Assembly (NCBI RefSeq): GCF_003028415.1 | Contig: NZ_PYSV01000023.1 | Location: forward strand, 1 to 40,564 | Length of the DNA: 40,564 bases | Origin: Deinococcus arcticus | GTDB taxonomy: Bacteria > Deinococcota > Deinococci > Deinococcales > Deinococcaceae | Reading direction: 5' to 3' | In this document: positions 16,713 through 30,166 of the stretch, piece after piece | Layout: the number at the start of each line of letters is the position of its first letter | Position numbering within the stretch: position 1 is the first letter of the stretch | Program-made: the position numbers and the translations under genes | The notes under the pieces: model-generated | What the model saw: the letters and a program-made list of their open reading frames with translations, nothing else | Told to the model about the DNA's origin: nothing | Database searches by the model: none

Positions 16713-19700
16713 GTTTTGTGATGTCCTGGCGCGGGCCGAGGATTGAAACGCGGGGGTCATGTACATCCTGCTGGGCCTGCGCCAGTCACGGCCCGCCTTC
16801 GGGTGGGCCGAGGATTGAAACTCTTCGGGAACGGCTGGACGCTGCCAGGTACTCAGTCACGGCCCGCCTTCGGGTGGGCCGAGGATTGAAACTGGCCACC
16901 CTCGGTGTAGAACACCACGTCACCCGGGTCACGGCCCGCCTTCGGGTGGGCCGAGGATTGAAACGATGGTCAGGCCGGCATTCACGGCCACCGGACCCGT
17001 CACGGCCCGCCTTCGGGTGGGCCGAGGATTGAAACGAGCGGTACGGCATCCGAACGCCCCTGCAGCAGGGTCACGGCCCGCCTTCGGGTGGGCCGAGGAT
17101 TGAAACTGGCCGCACTGGCTGTCGGGCGCGTGCCGCCCTGTCACGGCCCGCCTTCGGGTGGGCCGAGGATTGAAACCGGCGGCCTTTTGCCTATGAGCGT
17201 AGCCGCAGGTCACGGCCCGCCTTCGGGTGGGCCGAGGATTGAAACCCAGGCGCCCTGGTCCACGTCGCGGCTGCCGATCGTCACGGCCCGCCTTCGGGTG
17301 GGCCGAGGATTGAAACCGGGCAGCTTTGGGTGATCTGATGGGCCCCCAGTGTCACGGCCCGCCTTCGGGTGGGCCGAGGATTGAAACCAAGGGTTGCCAG
17401 CCGAACGCCTGCGAGTTGGGTCACGGCCCGCCTTCGGGTGGGCCGAGGATTGAAACACCCCCCAGCGCCCGCACCTGGGCGCAGAGCTGCGGTCACGGCC
17501 CGCCTTCGGGTGGGCCGAGGATTGAAACATTTGATGCTCACGCGCCAGCTGGTCTATTCGGGTCACGGCCCGCCTTCGGGTGGGCCGAGGATTGAAACTG
17601 GTGGTGCTGATCGCGCTGCGCTTTTTCGCCGGGTCACGGCCCGCCTTCGGGTGGGCCGAGGATTGAAACTACATGCGCGACACGCTCGTCGAAACCGACC
17701 AGGTCACGGCCCGCCTTCGGGTGGGCCGAGGATTGAAACTACGAGGTGCCCGACCTCACGCAGTACCAGATGCCGTCACGGCCCGCCTTCGGGTGGGCCG
17801 AGGATTGAAACCCGCCGAGGGGGCCGCCCCGGCTGAAAAACCGGGTCACGGCCCGCCTTCGGGTGGGCCGAGGATTGAAACTGGTGGGCCCCCAGGTGCA
17901 GAAACAGCCCCAGGTCACGGCCCGCCTTCGGGTGGGCCGAGGATTGAAACCTTCACAGACACCTCAGCAGCCCGCACGGGGCGAGTCACGGCCCGCCTTC
18001 GGGTGGGCCGAGGATTGAAACGCCGGGGGGGTCGGCGCCGTGTCCAGCACAGCGTGTCACGGCCCGCCTTCGGGTGGGCCGAGGATTGAAACGTGGAACG
18101 CTACGGCATCGGCATCGAGCCGCCTTGTCACGGCCCGCCTTCGGGTGGGCCGAGGATTGAAACTCGTACATGGGGCCGCTGACGAAGAGGCCCACATGTC
18201 ACGGCCCGCCTTCGGGTGGGCCGAGGATTGAAACCGGGGCAGCCTGTATGACACGGCCGCGCCCCTGGGTCACGGCCCGCCTTCGGGTGGGCCGAGGATT
18301 GAAACACCCGGCACGCCCCAGACTTCGGTGCCGACCTCCGGTGTCACGGCCCGCCTTCGGGTGGGCCGAGGATTGAAACCGCACCAGGGCGACGGGCTTC
18401 ATCGTGGGGTGCAGGTCACGGCCCGCCTTCGGGTGGGCCGAGGATTGAAACAGGCTGATGTGCGTGGTGGTGTTGCCCCCGAGTCACGGCCCGCCTTCGG
18501 GTGGGCCGAGGATTGAAACAGCCGCTTGACCTGCAGCGGCGCTTGCGCCCCGTCACGGCCCGCCTTCGGGTGGGCCGAGGATTGAAACGGGAGGCGGGCA
18601 ACTGCCCCCTGACAATCAGCTGGTCACGGCCCGCCTTCGGGTGGGCCGAGGATTGAAACCTGCACCATGAGGACAAACTCCCCGGCTCTATCGTCACGGC
18701 CCGCCTTCGGGTGGGCCGAGGATTGAAACCTCGCCCTGGAAGCCATGTTCCGGCAGGTGGAGTGTCACGGCCCGCCTTCGGGTGGGCCGAGGATTGAAAC
18801 CCGAACTGACGCAGGCCGTGCACCGTCATCAGCCCGTCACGGCCCGCCTTCGGGTGGGCCGAGGATTGAAACCAGGTACTGCAGCCGGTGCTCACGCACC
18901 ATCAGCGTCACGGCCCGCCTTCGGGTGGGCCGAGGATTGAAACGCTAGAGTGAGCTGGGCAGTGGCCGTTTCGGTGGCGTCACGGCCCGCCTTCGGGTGG
19001 GCCGAGGATTGAAACCCGGAGGTGAAAGGTATGGCAGAGGAAGGCAGAGGTCACGGCCCGCCTTCGGGTGGGCCGAGGATTGAAACATCCGGGCCGTCTT
19101 GAGCAGTTCGTTGTAGCTGGCGTCACGGCCCGCCTTCGGGTGGGCCGAGGATTGAAACACTGCCCCTCGCCTCCCAGCAGGGCCTGTGCCTGGTCACGGC
19201 CCGCCTTCGGGTGGGCCGAGGATTGAAACCGCAGTGAGTACGGCCCAGACGGCGTAAAAGCCCTGGTCACGGCCCGCCTTCGGGTGGGCCGAGGATTGAA
19301 ACGTAGGGCGCTGCTGGTAGAGCGCGGCAAACTCAAAGTCACGGCCCGCCTTCGGGTGGGCCGAGGATTGAAACATGGACGACATAAACGCGCCGTTGGC
19401 ATCGGTGTGTCACGGCCCGCCTTCGGGTGGGCCGAGGATTGAAACCAGCGACACGAACTGCTTGCCCTGGCCCTTGGCGTCACGGCCCGCCTTCGGGTGG
19501 GCCGAGGATTGAAACAGGGGGCTGCCAGCCGGCAGGGCGGCCAGCTGCACGTCACGGCCCGCCTTCGGGTGGGCCGAGGATTGAAACTGCAGCGTGGTCA
19601 ACGCAGACCCCACAGCGCCGGCGTCACGGCCCGCCTTCGGGTGGGCCGAGGATTGAAACATGAGCAATCCCGTGATGCTCCTGAACCACGACGTCACGGC

Positions 19701-19729
19701 CCGCCTTCGGGTGGGCTGAGAATTGAAAC
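16713..19729 (+). CRISPR. CRISPR array 2, type I-C, 43 repeats and 42 spacers
   Basis: A 37-bp repeat beginning GTCACGGCCCGCC and ending GAGGATTGAAAC recurs about every 70-73 bases on the plus strand, with spacers of about 33-37 nt. The handle end ATTGAAAC gives rightward transcription from the leader at 16615-16712. It differs from the array 1 repeat at bases 6 (A to G) and 25 (T to C), which pair in the stem. The first repeat (16713-16749) is intact only in its last 17 bases. The last (19693-19729) carries T25 and one further change (GAATTGAAAC). The spacer at 17457-17491 is identical to one in array 1. The spacer at 19303-19337 encodes, on the minus strand, FEFAALYQQRP, a phage terminase large-subunit motif. 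Confidence 0.99.
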
Positions 19730-19765
19730 TGTCAACGGTTGAGCCGCTTGCCGATGTCCACGTCT

Positions 19766-19870
19766 GTTACAGCCCGCCCTCGGATGCGCTGAGGGAAACG
19801 TGGCTATGCCGCAGGCAGAGATTCAGGTTCTGGGTCTCAGCCCGCTTCCGAGTAGGTCTCACCTCATCGA
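19766..19870 (+). repeat. Two decayed CRISPR repeats past the trailer of array 2
   Basis: GTTACAGCCCGCCCTCGG and the following GCGCTGAGGGAAAC (19766-19799) match the repeat with several substitutions and a 3-nt deletion. GTCTCAGCCCGCTTCCGAG (from 19834) is a further, weaker copy. Gaps of 36 and 34 nt between them and the last regular repeat are spacer-sized. Both carry A at repeat base 6, as in array 1; the first also has T at base 25. Confidence 0.7.
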
Positions 19871-19912
19871 GTTTCACCAGCAACGGTTAGAATCTCCCGT
19901 CTCTCATCTGGT

Positions 19913-19927
19913 CGTCACGTGACGAGC
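19913..19927. promoter_or_regulatory. Palindromic site shared with 32316-32330
   Basis: CGTCACGTGACGAGC, containing the 12-bp palindrome CGTCACGTGACG, lies between the array 2 fossils and the PucR gene. The same 15 bases recur at 32316-32330. It may be a regulator site or the scar of a mobile element. The rest of 19871-19965 holds nothing else I can support. Confidence 0.35.
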
Positions 19928-19965
19928 GACATCCTGCTGAATGAAAAAGCCCTGCGCAACGCCAT

Positions 19966-21030
19966 TCAGCGCTCTTCGCTGGCGAAGGCCAAGTAAAGCC
20001 GGGCGAGCAGCGCTGGTTGATTCAGGGATTCACCCAGCACCTCCTCTGCCCGCCGCAAGCGGGCGCGGACCGTGTTAAGGTGGACACCTTCGGCCTGTGC
20101 CAGTTTCGCCAGGTGGCCGGGCTGCTGGACGTAGCGGCGCAGCGTTTGTTCCACCCGGCCCCCATCATTCAGGGCGGCCAGCTGAGTCATCACCTGCTCG
20201 CGCAGGGTCTTGAGGGCGCCGCTGTCCAGCAGGGCATGAAAAGGATCACTGGTGTGGAACAGGGCGGCGCCGCCCTCCACCGCGGCTGCCCGGAGGGCCT
20301 GCCGGGCCTGCCCAAAGGCATGCGTTACGGCCTCACTATGCGGTGGCTGGTGACTGCGGGCGCTCACGCCCAGCCTCACCCCACGACTGGTGGACGCCGC
20401 CAGGGCACGGTGAAGTTCGTGGGCTTCTCGTCCCAGATCCAGGCTGCGCCACAGCCAGACGGCGCGGCCCCCCTGCACTGTGGAATGCCCCAGGAGCCGA
20501 CGCTGCTGAAAATAGCCCTCGCCGGCACCGGCCAGTATGTCCAGCGCCTGTTCGTCCGTCTCCAGCGTATCGGTGAAGGTGCCCACTGCCAGGGCGAAGG
20601 GCCCGTCCAGCCCCGGCAGTTGGGCGTCCCGGCTGGCCAGCAGGGCGTCCAGCGCCCGCTCGCCCACCCGGCGCCGCGCGGCGCCCGCTGCGGCGGCCTG
20701 CAGCCGGGCCAGCACAGCGTAGGCCCGCAGCACCGGCAGGAGCGGCGCCCAGGCGGGGTCAACCGCGGTGACCAGCAGGCCCACGTGCCGCCCACCATGG
20801 TCCAGCCGCAGGGTCACAGGCGGTCCAGCGGCGCGGCCAGCACTGGCAATGACATCGCCCCAGCTGGCACGTAGCTCGGCGTGGCCGCCTGTGGTCCGGG
20901 CAGCCAGTTGCACCAGGGCTTCTTCTGGGTGGGGCTCGGCCAGGGCTGCCTGCAAGCTGTCCATCAGGGTCGCTACCTGGGGAAGGTCGGTCAGCGGCGC
21001 GGCCGCTGCCTGCCGGGCACGTGTGGTCAT
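19966..21030 (-). CDS. PucR/CdaR-type transcriptional regulator of the hpa cluster
   Basis: The 354-aa product ends with a PucR C-terminal HTH (about the last 55 residues: TLRRYVQQPGHLAKLAQAEGVHLNTVRARLRRAEEVLG), in which the L-A-x-x-L-x-x-H-x-N-T-V-R-x-R-L-x-x pattern is diagnostic. The central region (about 110-280) resembles the GGDEF-like domain of CdaR/PucR proteins. These regulators sense metabolites and control catabolic genes. It is divergent from hpaG with a 129-bp intergenic space, so it very likely controls the hpa genes and itself. I chose ATG 21030; a GTG five codons upstream is possible. Confidence 0.8.
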   Translation of the reverse strand: MTTRARQAAAAPLTDLPQVATLMDSLQAALAEPHPEEALVQLAARTTGGHAELRASWGDVIASAGRAAGPPVTLRLDHGGRHVGLLVTAVDPAWAPLLPVLRAYAVLARLQAAAAGAARRRVGERALDALLASRDAQLPGLDGPFALAVGTFTDTLETDEQALDILAGAGEGYFQQRRLLGHSTVQGGRAVWLWRSLDLGREAHELHRALAASTSRGVRLGVSARSHQPPHSEAVTHAFGQARQALRAAAVEGGAALFHTSDPFHALLDSGALKTLREQVMTQLAALNDGGRVEQTLRRYVQQPGHLAKLAQAEGVHLNTVRARLRRAEEVLGESLNQPALLARLYLAFASEER

Positions 21031-21159
21031 TGTCCTAACGTACACCGCCCCAGCTGCATGCTGTCATTCTGAACAATGGTTCGGTCCATCGGTCCCCCTA
21101 TGCTGATGGGAAGCCCATTTTCGCCGCCTGCCCCACGCAGCGGCCACAGGAGTCTGCCC
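21031..21159. promoter_or_regulatory. Divergent promoter region between the PucR regulator and hpaG
   Basis: GAAC-aatg-GTTC (21071-21082) is a short inverted repeat in the middle of the gap. TATGCT (21099-21104) is a possible -10 box for hpaG. AGGAG (21150-21154 region) is the RBS for the GTG start at 21160. A regulator site here is expected from the divergent layout; which bases are bound is not evident. Confidence 0.4.
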
Positions 21160-21960
<801 letters not shown>

Positions 21961-22005
21961 GCGTCTAAATAGCCCTGCCTCACCTTTCCGGAGGCCACTC
22001 CCCGC

Positions 22006-22778
22006 ATGAGACCCGTACTGATCAGCTTGCTTGCTGCCTCTACCCTCACCGCTGCCGCCCAGGCGCCGAGGGGGTTTGAGATGCGGTCGTACGTTCATGT
22101 GGGCGGTCAGATGCGCCCCGCCCTGGCGTGGTGCGACGCTCAGCAAGGCGTGTTCGCCCTGACCCAGCCGCAGGGACAGGGCCGGCAGGCCCAGCTGCTG
22201 GAATGGCAGGTGCAGCGGGGTAGCCTCAACCAGCAGCCACCCTCCGCCGTGACGCTGCAAGACACCGATGCGGGAGCGGGGCAGGTGTACCAGCCCTTTG
22301 CCGTGACGGCCGGGCTGCGCCGAGGCCAGCCGGGGGTGGTGCGGTCCAGCAATGTGGAGAATGTGCAGGACCCCGCCTACCGCATGACGCGGATCAGCGC
22401 GTTCAGCCTGGGTACTGCCGAGCACCGCTGCCGCTACGTGGCCCAGGCGGCCTTCCTGGGTGTGACGGCCAAGCGCACGGTGATCGTCTGGGAAAACGGC
22501 GGAAAGGCCACGTATGCCACGCGCACTTTCGATGGAACGCCCGGCGTCTTTGTCCAGGGTGGGGTGTCGCCCGCCAACGTCCGGTTGAACAGCCCGCAGG
22601 GATTCACTGGCCTCTACACCTGGACCGTGGCGGGCGGCATCACCTACCACCTTGATTTGCGTCGGAACGAACTTGCTGTACGCCAAAGGGGCCGCACTGT
22701 CCTGCGTGAATCCTTTCTGGCTTACTCGGTCTCAACCCGTGTGCCCATGAACGTCACCCCCACGACCAAGGAGACCCC

Positions 22779-22782
<4 letters not shown>
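22006..22782 (+). CDS. Secreted protein of unknown function inside the hpa cluster
   Basis: The 258-aa product starts MRPVLISLLAASTLTAAAQA, a signal peptide with an AQA cleavage site. GGAGG (21990-21994) lies 11 nt upstream. The mature part is beta-rich with only two Cys (CDAQQGVF and HRCRYVAQ), perhaps a disulfide. I do not recognise a family. Its stop overlaps the hpaE start (ATGA), so it is translationally coupled to a cytoplasmic dehydrogenase gene, which is odd for a secreted protein and suggests either a role in substrate capture or simple operon hitch-hiking. Confidence 0.75.
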
Positions 22783-24332
<1,550 letters not shown>

Positions 24333-24344
24333 GTGCCGTGGTGG

Positions 24345-24804
24345 GGCAAGCGGTGCTTGCCACCCCCCTCCCCCCCTCCCCCGCAAGGGGGGAGGAGTTA
24401 GAGCGCTCCGCTAATTTGTGCCAAGACACCTTCCAAGTTCTGGGCCACCTCGTTGTTCCAGAAGCGCAGAACACGGAAACCACGTGCACGCAATTCGGAA
24501 TCTCGCACAGCGTCGTATCTGCTGCCAGCATGCTGACCGCCATCCAGCTCAATCACCAATCGCTTCTCAAAGCATACGAAGTCCGCGAAATAGAAGCCCA
24601 GCGCCTGCTGCCTGCGAAAGGCCACGCCCAGCTGGTTCCCTCGCAACCGCTGCCACAGCATTTTTTCTTCCGGCGTCATGTTGCGCCGCAACTCTCGCGC
24701 CCGTCTGTTCTGTTCGTCGCGAGGAAACCTCTCCATCCAGGCACTCTAAAGCCCCTCCCCCCTTGCGGGGGAGGTTGGGAGGGGGGTGGCAAGCACCGCT
24801 TGCC
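24345..24804. mobile_element. DUF559 element bounded by 51-bp inverted repeats
   Basis: 24345-24395 and the reverse complement of 24754-24804 are identical at 49 of 51 positions (GG versus TT is the only difference). Each arm consists of two small palindromes: GGCAAGC-GGT-GCTTGCC and CCTCCCCC-gcaa-GGGGGGAGG. The 460-bp unit encloses only the DUF559 gene, on the opposite strand to the hpa genes, between the hpaE stop and the epimerase start. No target duplication is obvious. The two-hairpin arms recall REP/REPIN-type repeats. Mobility is inferred. Confidence 0.7.
24398..24736 (-). CDS. DUF559 protein, PD-(D/E)XK-like (Vsr-related) nuclease
   Basis: The 112-aa product shows the complete DUF559 pattern: RARELRRNMTPEEKMLWQRL, then FRRQQALGFYFADFVCFEKR, LVIELDGGQHAG and RYDAVRDSELRARGFRVLRFWN. 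The D in FADF and the E-x-D in IELDG stand for the restriction-endonuclease-like active site related to very-short-patch repair (Vsr) enzymes. Cellular roles of DUF559 proteins are unknown. It is antisense to the hpa genes and enclosed by inverted repeats, so it is probably a cargo or self-moving gene rather than part of the pathway. Confidence 0.88.
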   Translation of the reverse strand: MERFPRDEQNRRARELRRNMTPEEKMLWQRLRGNQLGVAFRRQQALGFYFADFVCFEKRLVIELDGGQHAGSRYDAVRDSELRARGFRVLRFWNNEVAQNLEGVLAQISGAL

Positions 24805-24822
24805 TAACATCAGGGGGCCGCT

Positions 24823-25638
24823 ATGACCACCATCCTCATCACCGGTGCCGCTGGCGAGGTCGGCAGTGCCCTGCGCCAGCACCTGCGCGACTTTCTGCCT
24901 GCGGGCGAGTACACGCTGCGCCTCTCGGACAACCGCGATCTGGGAGAGGCGGCGCCCGGCGAGGAACTGGTCCAGGCCGACCTGACAGATTTCGAGCAGG
25001 TGCGTGCGGCGATGGACGGCGTGAACGCTGTCATTCACCTGGGCGGCATTGCCAACGAGCACACTTACGAGCGCATCCGCGACGTGAACATCGACGGCAC
25101 CTATCACGTGCTGGAAGCCGCGCAGCAGGCGGGGGTGCGGCGGGTGGCCTTCGCCTCCTCCATTCACACGGTGGGCTTTTACCCGCGCAGCGAGGTCATT
25201 TCCCCTGATGTGCCGGTGCGCCCCGACACCTATTACGGCGTCAGCAAGGTCCTGGGTGAGGCGCTGGGCCGCATGTACTTTGACCGGTACGGCCTAGAAT
25301 TTGTCAGCGTGCGCATTTGCTCGTTTCAGCCGCAGCCCAAGGATGCCCGGCACCTCAGCACGTGGCTCTCGCCGCGTGACGCCGCGCAACTGTTTGCCCG
25401 CGCCGTCACTGCGCCGGATGTGGGTTATCTCGTCGTGGCAGGCATCAGTGGCAACACCCGGCGCTGGATGAGCCCCGAAGGCTGGGACGTGCTGGGCTAC
25501 GTGCCCCAAGACGACGCCGAAGCCTACGCAGCAGAGGTGGAGCATCTGCACGGCGACCCCAGTGACATCACCGAGCAGCGCCAGGGCGGCATTTTCGTAG
25601 ATTCACACTACACCGGCCTGGCCGGAAAGGAAGGTTAA
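24823..25638 (+). CDS. NAD-dependent epimerase/dehydratase, extended SDR family
   Basis: The 271-aa product has the Rossmann glycine motif TGAAGEVG (G8, G11, G14), [10 protein letters not shown], the catalytic S112-S113/Y138-x-x-x-K142 (YYGVSK) and [13 protein letters not shown]. The overall pattern is close to uronate dehydrogenase-like proteins. It has no place in the standard hpa pathway. It may act on an aromatic-side metabolite or a sugar acid. It begins 18 bases after the right arm of the DUF559 element and ends 5 nt before hpaB, so it is in the same transcription unit. Confidence 0.8.
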   Translation: MTTILITGAAGEVGSALRQHLRDFLPAGEYTLRLSDNRDLGEAAPGEELVQADLTDFEQVRAAMDGVNAVIHLGGIANEHTYERIRDVNIDGTYHVLEAAQQAGVRRVAFASSIHTVGFYPRSEVISPDVPVRPDTYYGVSKVLGEALGRMYFDRYGLEFVSVRICSFQPQPKDARHLSTWLSPRDAAQLFARAVTAPDVGYLVVAGISGNTRRWMSPEGWDVLGYVPQDDAEAYAAEVEHLHGDPSDITEQRQGGIFVDSHYTGLAGKEG

Positions 25639-25643
25639 ACCAT

Positions 25644-27129
<1,486 letters not shown>

Positions 27130-27137
<8 letters not shown>

Positions 27138-28113
27138 CCTCTCCCCCATTCGCCCGAACGTGATTCGCATTGCCCACGCCGTCCTGACCGTGAAAAGTCT
27201 GGAGGCCAGCCGCGAGTTCTACGTGGACCTGCTGGGCATGCACGTGCTGCACGAGGAAGCGGGCGCCCTGTACCTGCGCGGCGTGGAAGACCGCGAGTGG
27301 ACGCTGAAGCTGGTGCAGGAAAGCAGCGCCCGCGTGCGGCACCTGGCCTACCGTGTGGGCGGCGAGGCCGACCTGGACGCGCTGGTGGCCCTGGCCGAGC
27401 AGGAAGGGCTCCCCTACCGCTGGGAAGAGGAGCTGGACCGCCCGCGCCTGCTGCGGCTGCAAGACCCGTTTGGCATTCCGGTGGCCTTTTACCACCAGAG
27501 CGTCAAGCATCCCTGGATGCTGCAGGAGTACCACCTGCACCGGGGGCCGGGTCTGCAACGCGTGGACCACGTAAACGTGATGGTGCCGGACGTGGAACGC
27601 ACCATGCGCTGGTACATGGACACGTTGGGCTTCCGCCTGTCCGAATACACCGTGGACGAGCAGGAGCGCTACTGGGCCGCCTGGATTCAGCGCCGGGGGG
27701 GTGTGCACGACCTGGCCCTCACGAACGGCCCTGGCCCCCGGCTGCACCACTGGGCGTACTGGATGCCCGACATCACGGCCATCATCCGCACCTGCGACAT
27801 TCTGGCCGGGGCGCGCCAGCCCGAGCGCATTGAGCGTGGGCCAGGACGCCACGGCGTCTCCAACGCTTTTTTCCTGTACATCCGCGACCCGGACGGCCAC
27901 CGCATCGAGCTGTATACCAGCGACTACATCACCGTGGACCCGGACTTTGAACCCATTCGCTGGCTGCGCGACGACCCCCGCCGCCAGACGCTGTGGGGCG
28001 CCAAGACCCCGCGCAGCTGGTTCGAGGAAGCCTCGGACCTAGAAGCCTTTGACGGCGGCGTGGTCACCGCTGAAGCGGGCGACCTGACTGGCATTCCGGT
28101 GCACGTCATCTGA
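27130..28113 (+). CDS. hpaD: 3,4-dihydroxyphenylacetate (homoprotocatechuate) 2,3-dioxygenase
   Basis: This 327-aa type I extradiol dioxygenase has two vicinal-oxygen-chelate modules (about 12-125 and 143-270). It cleaves the ring to CHMS. The metal ligands are H147 (QRVDHVNV), H207 (LHHWAYW) and E260 ([10 protein letters not shown]), with second-sphere acid H193 (GVHDLAL). The spacings of 14 residues (193 to 207) and 53 residues (207 to 260) equal those of the Brevibacterium fuscum enzyme (H200, H214, E267). The bound metal could be Fe or Mn. It overlaps hpaB by 8 nt and ends before a bidirectional hairpin. Confidence 0.94.
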
Positions 28114-28126
28114 ACATGAAGCATGG

Positions 28127-28176
28127 GTGCGGCGAGACGGTGGGCGAAGTTATTTCTGCCCTGCCTCTCGCCGCAC
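28127..28176. terminator. Hairpin between convergent hpaD and the secreted-protein gene
   Basis: GTGCGGCGAGA (28127-28137) pairs perfectly with TCTCGCCGCAC (28166-28176); the loop holds a nested GGGC/GCCC pair. It sits between two convergent stops, and on the plus strand the sequence continues ACTTATTTTGG. It is a probable bidirectional terminator. Confidence 0.6.
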
Positions 28177-28178
28177 AC

Positions 28179-29240
28179 TTATTTTGGCTTCAGCAGGACG
28201 GTGCGAACGGCCTTCTGCCCGGTCTGGGTGGCCTGGGCCAGCACCCAGCCCTGGTCGTTCAGGGCGAGGACCACCTGAAGCTTCCAGCCCGTGACGCGAA
28301 TGGGCCGGTAGGTGCGCGTGGCGTGGGTGTAGACAAACTGGTCGTCCAGATACCCCACCAGCGCCTGCCCCTTCTCGTTCAGGTCCTGCGGAAACACGGC
28401 TTCGGTACCGGCTGGCCGCTGCACCTGCGTGGGCTGCTTCTCCCCTGCCGGCCACAGGTACAGGGTCGCGCCGTCGCCCGCCACGTCCTCACCCAGCACC
28501 AGCCCGGCTTCATTGATGAACTTCGGCTGCCACTGCTTCCGGTCCACGGTGAAGGTGCCTTCGGCACGCTGAAGGGCGATGTCAGCCACAAACTGGCCCG
28601 CGCGGTTGATGTCGTTCACGCCTTCAAAGGTGCCCTGCCGAACCTCGCCTGTGGTGGGTGTCCAGAGGTAGCTCTGGGCGGTGTTCAGATCGCTGGCCAC
28701 CGCGCTCAGGTCTGGCGCGCAGTTCTGAATAAAGATGTCGAGGTTGGGAAAGGCAATTGGCGTGAAGCGTCCGCCGCTGTAGAACAGCGCCCCTTGCCCC
28801 AAGAACGTGTTCATAGCGATGCGGCCGTCGTCGGCCAGGCAGGAGCGGCCCACCGAGGAAGCCAATTCGCCTGTTTTGAAGCCTCTGGGCAGCGGCAGAG
28901 CCCTGGGTGTATCGCCGGTCCACAGATGCAGCACGTCGCCATCATCGGCCCGCGCCTGGGCGCCCTTGTGGGCCACGAACAGCACATGGCCCTTGTTATT
29001 CAGGGCCAGGGCAAAGGCATGCCGAAAGCCGCTGGGCAGTGGCACCCCCTGCACCGTAAACGTGGCGCCACTGCCCGGCACGGTGGTGGCCCTCGCACTC
29101 TGGGCCCGGGGCGCCGGGATTGGCGCACTGTTCTGGGCGTGCGTGGACCCCAGCGCCGCACCCAGCAGGGCTGCGCCCATCGTCAGCAGCAGCAACCGCG
29201 TGGACGGAGCAGGATAGATTCGGCGCAGATCGGAAGACAT
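28179..29240 (-). CDS. Secreted repeat protein, HAF/beta-propeller-like, unknown function
   Basis: The 353-aa product has a hydrophobic segment [21 protein letters not shown] ending at an AHA or THA cleavage site, preceded by a 14-residue N-tail. The mature part shows repeated units built around [30 protein letters not shown] and [10 protein letters not shown], spaced by about 40-70 residues, the pattern of extracellular HAF-type or propeller-blade repeats. It lies antisense between hpaD and hpaH and splits the catabolic genes into two units. A TAGGCT 6 nt before the ATG could be a leaderless -10 box. Confidence 0.7.
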   Translation of the reverse strand: MSSDLRRIYPAPSTRLLLLTMGAALLGAALGSTHAQNSAPIPAPRAQSARATTVPGSGATFTVQGVPLPSGFRHAFALALNNKGHVLFVAHKGAQARADDGDVLHLWTGDTPRALPLPRGFKTGELASSVGRSCLADDGRIAMNTFLGQGALFYSGGRFTPIAFPNLDIFIQNCAPDLSAVASDLNTAQSYLWTPTTGEVRQGTFEGVNDINRAGQFVADIALQRAEGTFTVDRKQWQPKFINEAGLVLGEDVAGDGATLYLWPAGEKQPTQVQRPAGTEAVFPQDLNEKGQALVGYLDDQFVYTHATRTYRPIRVTGWKLQVVLALNDQGWVLAQATQTGQKAVRTVLLKPK

Positions 29241-29317
29241 ACAGCCAGCCTAGACACAGGCCGGGACACTTGGCAGGACAGTTGCCGCGTCCCCTCCGTC
29301 ACCCCACAAGGAACCCC

Positions 29318-30166
29318 ATGACCCAAGACCAGCGCGTGATTCCCGATGACCAATTGACGACCCTCGCCGCCGAATTGGAGGCGGCCGAGGCCACCGGCAC
29401 GCCCCTCTCTCCCTTCAGTGAGCGATTTGCGGGCATGACCATTGCCGACGCCTACGCGGTGCAGCGCGCCTGGGTGGCACACAAGGTGGCGGGTGGGCGG
29501 CGCGTGACTGGGCACAAAATCGGCCTGACCTCGCGCGCCATGCAGATGGCCTCGCAAATTACCGAGCCGGATTACGGTGCCCTGCTGGACGATATGTTCT
29601 TCGAGCCCAATGGGGACATTCCGCTGTCACGCTTTGTGGCCCCAAAGGTCGAGGTGGAGCTGGCCTTCCTCCTCAAAGCTGATCTGCAAGGTCCAAACGT
29701 GACGGTGTTTGACGTCCTGCGCGCCACCGAATATGTGACCCCTGCCGCCGAGATTATTGACGCGCGTATCCAGCGGGTCAGCCGTGCCACAGGTAAGCCC
29801 CGCAAAGTCACCGATACCATCAGCGACAATGCGGCGAATGCGGGGGTGATCGTGGGCGGCCGCGCCATGCGCCCCGACGATCTGGACCTGCGCTGGGCGG
29901 CGGCCCTGTGCATTCGCAACGGCGTAATAGAAGAAACGGGTGTGGCCGCTGGCGTGCTGGGCCACCCGGCGGCCGGCATTGCGTGGTTGGCCAACCGCCT
30001 TGCCCCGCACGGGGAAGGATTGAAGGCCGGGGAACTGGTGCTCGCCGGGTCCTTTACCCGCCCGGTGGACATTGCCAGCGGGGACGTGTTTACCTTTGAC
30101 TACGGCCCGCTGGGCGCCTTTTCCTGCCGCTTTGCCGGCGAGGCCCGTGGGGGCGCCCGTGGCTGA
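29318..30166 (+). CDS. hpaH: 2-oxo-hept-3-ene-1,7-dioate hydratase
   Basis: The 282-aa product belongs to the FAH-superfamily hydratases (MhpD/HpaH). It hydrates OHED to 4-hydroxy-2-oxoheptanedioate. Motifs: [22 protein letters not shown], the metal-binding [40 protein letters not shown] and [17 protein letters not shown] (29309-29314 region) lies a few bases before ATG 29318; the longer upstream reading has no RBS. It overlaps hpaI by 8 nt. Confidence 0.9.
   Translation: MTQDQRVIPDDQLTTLAAELEAAEATGTPLSPFSERFAGMTIADAYAVQRAWVAHKVAGGRRVTGHKIGLTSRAMQMASQITEPDYGALLDDMFFEPNGDIPLSRFVAPKVEVELAFLLKADLQGPNVTVFDVLRATEYVTPAAEIIDARIQRVSRATGKPRKVTDTISDNAANAGVIVGGRAMRPDDLDLRWAAALCIRNGVIEETGVAAGVLGHPAAGIAWLANRLAPHGEGLKAGELVLAGSFTRPVDIASGDVFTFDYGPLGAFSCRFAGEARGGARG

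Noticed and set aside
16718..19742. Repeat-peptide ORFs across array 2 (for example RPAFGWAED, HGPPSGGPRIET)
   Set aside because: Same reason: CRISPR repeats read as protein.
19928..19990. Short plus-strand frame LLNEKALRNAIQRSSLAKAK opposite the PucR C-terminus
   Set aside because: No start with an RBS and no recognisable family; it is largely antisense to the PucR gene.
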